DNA from: Diorhabda sublineata
Taxonomy: Eukaryota > Arthropoda > Insecta > Coleoptera > Chrysomelidae
NCBI RefSeq assembly: GCF_026230105.1
Contig: NC_079482.1
Span: 806,001-870,000 of the forward strand
DNA length: 64,000 nt
Reading direction: 5' to 3'
The notes beneath the pieces were generated by a model. It searched no databases, had not been told where the DNA came from, and was given only the letters and a program-made list of their open reading frames with translations. The position numbers were made by a program, and so were the translations under genes. Positions 60,851 through 64,000 of this stretch are shown here, piece after piece (positions within the stretch are counted from its first letter, which is position 1; each line of letters starts with the position of its first letter).

Positions 60851-62229
60851 GAAGTTATATAATAAGCATAAAAAAACGGAGAAAAATCTTTGGAGGAAAG
60901 AATAAAAACAAGTAATAATACAAAGCTTTTTCTACTGATACAAAATTTTGTTATGTTATTACAAAAAACTTCTACAGACGCTGATGTAATTCACTAAAAA
61001 ACTCGGCGTTGCCATTATGAATCTTCCCTCGGAGCATATCATGATTTTTTTATATTTCTGGTTATATTTGAATGACATAAAATATAAAACAATTCAAATA
61101 TTTATTATACGGGGTTAGATTATTTGTTTTGTGATGAATTAAATAAAAAAAACCTCGTTGAAAACATCTTTACGACGCTGTATTTGTTCTAGTGCGGCAT
61201 CCATCTTGCCCACAGCTTTCTCGCATCAAAATGTCTGCCGGAACGCGCACTTCCGGTCGACGATCATCCAGTACCATTCTGTGGATTTTCCTCAACATTT
61301 CTGGAGTAATTGGTCGAATTAGTCTTCGCTATTGATTATTTCCAAGCAAGTCTAAGCAACGTGGAGTCTTCAAACTCGAAACATATGTTGTATAGTGTAC
61401 TAACAATTACCGCCGTCTCTAGGTCAGGCTAGGTACTTCTGGGATCATTCTTCTATAAAGATGGATGCAATACATACATTTTTATAGTCAATGTTTCCAC
61501 AATATTATTTATTCACCCTCGTTTTTGCATTTATTTTTTTTATCTATCTAGTTGATATCGTTTAGATTTATAGATGTGACGGTTTTAAAGACTAACCTCG
61601 TGATAAACCCTAAAAAAACTTGTACAACACAAATTTCTTAGTTTATGTAGAGGTTTATGGGCGATTAAAAGTCGTCTCTGAAAAGATGAGGCAGAGTTTT
61701 AACAGCCGAATTTATGGAAATATACCAGAAATCAAATTTTACGTTATAAAGTAAAGGGTAGTTGGAGTTTGTATAAGGGTATGTTCAGAAATAAACTCAA
61801 CCTGAATTACCAGCCATTAAAATGCCGTGAGTTGCTTTTTATATATTTCAGAAACGCTTAAAATGTGAGGGAAGTTTCAGTTTTATGCAGAATCATCCAT
61901 GTGTTGTGGAGATGGGGGGATTATTCAGATAGATAACGCCACAAAATAATAAGACAACTGCAATTAACAATAAATGGATTGTGGTTTGGAAAAAAATAAA
62001 CTGAAAAACACGTAAGTTCATTAAGAGTCACTCGGTGTATAATAAAGATAGATATTTACGGTTATTATCGACTTGAATGGGAATATAAATGAAAATAATT
62101 GACCTAAATAGTGGAAAGTTATATTAGAACTCGAATTATTTTTTGAAAAAGTCCCATTACTAGAGCTTATATAAGATTTTCTGTATGCAAATACGAAGCG
62201 AAAGCTTGAATCGGCCATTTCAAGTTTTG
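60851..62229. other. AT-rich DNA, no gene apart from a mariner remnant
   Basis: Contains GGCGTTGCCATTATG at 61002 and the mariner remnant at 61150-61350; otherwise nothing recognised. The minus-strand opening at 62021-62218 is serine/phenylalanine-rich and unrecognised. Confidence 0.5.
61150..61350 (-). pseudogene. Mariner transposase N-terminal remnant
   Basis: Minus strand reads PITPEMLRKIHRMVLDDRRP then EVRVPADI, and shortly after MREKLWARWMPH in a second frame, followed by a QRRKDV-like stretch. This follows the mariner order TPE.v.KIH.mvL.DRR.kvrEIAe...MrKLCARWVPr...QK..R. About 30 residues of the helix-turn-helix are missing between the two parts. Confidence 0.75.
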
Positions 62230-62318
62230 ACTGTGTGCTTTTCGTCTTAAATATCCGTGTCTGTGTCTGCTCTCGCGTTTCTGACTTTAATGTAACGTCA
62301 TCAAAATGTTCGCTAGAC
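62230..62318 (+). CDS. Possible first coding exon of an unknown gene (MFAR|)
   Basis: ATG at 62306-62308 is followed by TTC GCT AGA C and a consensus donor GTAAGT (62319 on). The preceding 80 bp is a mixed-composition, pyrimidine-rich stretch (GTGTCTGTGTCTGCTCTCG), unlike the AT-rich surroundings and reminiscent of a 5' UTR. A four-codon coding exon cannot be verified by sequence alone; the rest would lie beyond the satellite at 62411 and outside the window. Confidence 0.25.
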
Positions 62319-62410
62319 GTAAGTTGAAATTTTCGAGGATCTGGTATTAATTTTCAAACAAGGCTTATTACTTATTAGACCTACTAATTAGCTACGTAAG
62401 TTTATAATAT

Positions 62411-64000
62411 GGACATAAATGGCTCTCTAATCAAAATTTCAACAAAAAGCATTTTCTAAATTGAATTTCAATACAAAATGGATTTTCAAAATCTTATTTT
62501 TTCGAAAAATGGTTTATCTTAATCAAATTTGTTCCAAAAATGCCTATTTTGAATCCAGTATGAACCAAAATAAGTTTTAAAAACTCAATTTTGTTAAAAA
62601 AATGGATTTTCCATGCCTATTTTGGGCTTTAAACGAATTTTCCTAATGTAATGAAAATCAAAATGGTTTTTCCAAATTCTAATACGGACATAAATGGCTC
62701 TCTAATCAAAATTTCAACAAAAAGCATTTTCTAAATTGAATTTCAATAAAAAATGGTTCTTCAAAATCTTATATTTTCCAAAAATAGTTTATCTCACTCA
62801 AATTTGGTCCAAAAATGCCTATTTTGAATCCAATATGAACCAAAATGAATTCAAAAACTCAATTTTGTTAAAAAAATGGATTTTCCATGCCTATTTTGGG
62901 CTTTAAACGAATTTTCCTAATGTAATGAAAATCAAAATGGTTTTTCCAAATTCTAATACGGACATAAATGGCTCTCTAATCAAAATTTCAACAAAAAGCA
63001 TTTTCTAAATTGAATTTCAATAAAAAATGGTTCTTCAAAATCTTATATTTTCGAAAAATGGTTTATCTCACTCAAATTTGGTCCAAAAATGCCTATTTTG
63101 AATCCAATATGAACCAAAATGAATTCAAAAACTCAATTTTGTTGAAAAAATGGATTTTCCATGCCTATTTTGGACAATAAACGAATTTTCCTGATGTAAT
63201 GAAAACCAAAATAGTTTTTCCAAATTCTAATACGGACATAAATGGCTCTCTAATCAAAATTTCAACAAAAAGCATTTTCTAAATTGAATTTCAATACAAA
63301 ATGGATTTTCAAAATCTTATTTTTTCGAAAAATGGTTTATCTTAATCAAATTTGTTCCAAAAATGCCTATTTTGAATCCAGTATGAACCAAAATAAGTTT
63401 TAAAAACTCAATTTTGTTAAAAAAATGGATTTTCCATGCCTATTTTGGGCTTTAAACGAATTTTCCTAATGTAATGAAAATCAAAATGGTTTTTCCAAAT
63501 TCTAATACGGACATAAATGGCTCTCTAATCAAAATTTCAACAAAAAGCATTTTCTAAATTGAATTTCAATAAAAAATGGTTCTTCAAAATCTTATATTTT
63601 CCAAAAATAGTTTATCTCACTCAAATTTGGTCCAAAAATGCCTATTTTGAATCCAATATGAACCAAAATGAATTCAAAAACTCAATTTTGTTAAAAAAAT
63701 GGATTTTCCATGCCTATTTTGGGCTTTAAACGAATTTTCCTAATGTAATGAAAATCAAAATGGTTTTTCCAAATTCTAATACGGACATAAATGGCTCTCT
63801 AATCAAAATTTCAACAAAAAGCATTTTCTAAATTGAATTTCAATAAAAAATGGTTCTTCAAAATCTTATATTTTCGAAAAATGGTTTATCTCACTCAAAT
63901 TTGGTCCAAAAATGCCTATTTTGAATCCAATATGAACCAAAATGAATTCAAAAACTCAATTTTGTTGAAAAAATGGATTTTCCATGCCTATTTTGGACAA
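62411..64000. repeat. Satellite, 274/275 bp unit in a three-unit (823 bp) higher-order repeat; runs off the window
   Basis: GGACATAAATGGCTCTC at 62411, 62686, 62960, 63234, 63509 and 63783. Units fall into three types: A (ACAAAATGGATTTTCAAAAT, at 62411 and 63234), B (TTCCAAAAATAGTTTATC, 62686 and 63509) and C (TTGGACAATAAACG at its end, 62960 and 63783). The ABC block repeats almost exactly at 823 bp. No coding frame. Confidence 0.95.

Overview
The window looks like nuclear DNA from an insect. Coding exons are short, with GT/AG introns, in very AT-rich DNA (about two thirds or more A+T by eye, not counted). It has an arthropod-type CCTAA/TTAGG block, remnants of mariner, Tc1, Penelope-type and LINE elements, and two conserved animal genes. 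A beetle would fit, but the sequence does not prove the order.

Genes. (1) At 1-3040 (+) lie the last four exons of a trithorax-related H3K4 methyltransferase (KMT2C/KMT2D type; trr in Drosophila), ending in a complete SET and post-SET domain. (2) At 8912-36138 (-), convergent to it, are seven exons of a three-Ig cell-surface protein of the Dpr-interacting protein (DIP) family. Reading frame and splice phase carry through all seven. Its N-terminal exon(s) and its last exon were not found. Exons for Ig1 and Ig2 are separated by a 23.3 kb intron. (3) A short possible first exon (+) ends at 62318.

Everything else is repeats. Nine tandem blocks, unlike one another in sequence, cover close to half the window: 15997-19615 (123/124 bp unit), 23248-27825 (70 bp), 28730-30115 (about 140 bp), 31380-32620 (325 bp), 33612-35631 (320 bp units inside a large inverted-repeat element), 39660-45680 (about 277 bp), 47881-53215 (389 bp), 56896-60850 (495 bp) and 62411-64000 (274 bp, leaving the window). 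Several show higher-order structure: blocks of 2, 3, 5 or 13 units re-duplicated.

The most interesting result is where the units come from. The minus strand of the 123/124 bp unit encodes a piece of a GIY-YIG endonuclease like those of Penelope-like retroelements. The 70 bp unit is a slice of mariner transposase, and the adjoining, non-repeated transposase sequence is still attached at its right edge. The 495 bp unit carries the end of a mariner-type inverted-repeat element. The 389 bp unit is itself five diverged copies of a motif of about 78 bp, and single copies of that motif flank the array. The window therefore reads as a cluster of transposon-to-satellite conversions, five of them within one intron of a neuronal recognition gene.

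Between the arrays lie broken transposons: mariner (14.3, 22.3, 27.9, 55.7 and 61.2 kb), Tc1 (13.3 kb), possible hAT (7.4 kb), and LINE reverse transcriptase or RNase H pieces (1.4, 4.9, 5.9, 38.7 and 46.3 kb). No tRNA, rRNA or CRISPR was seen.
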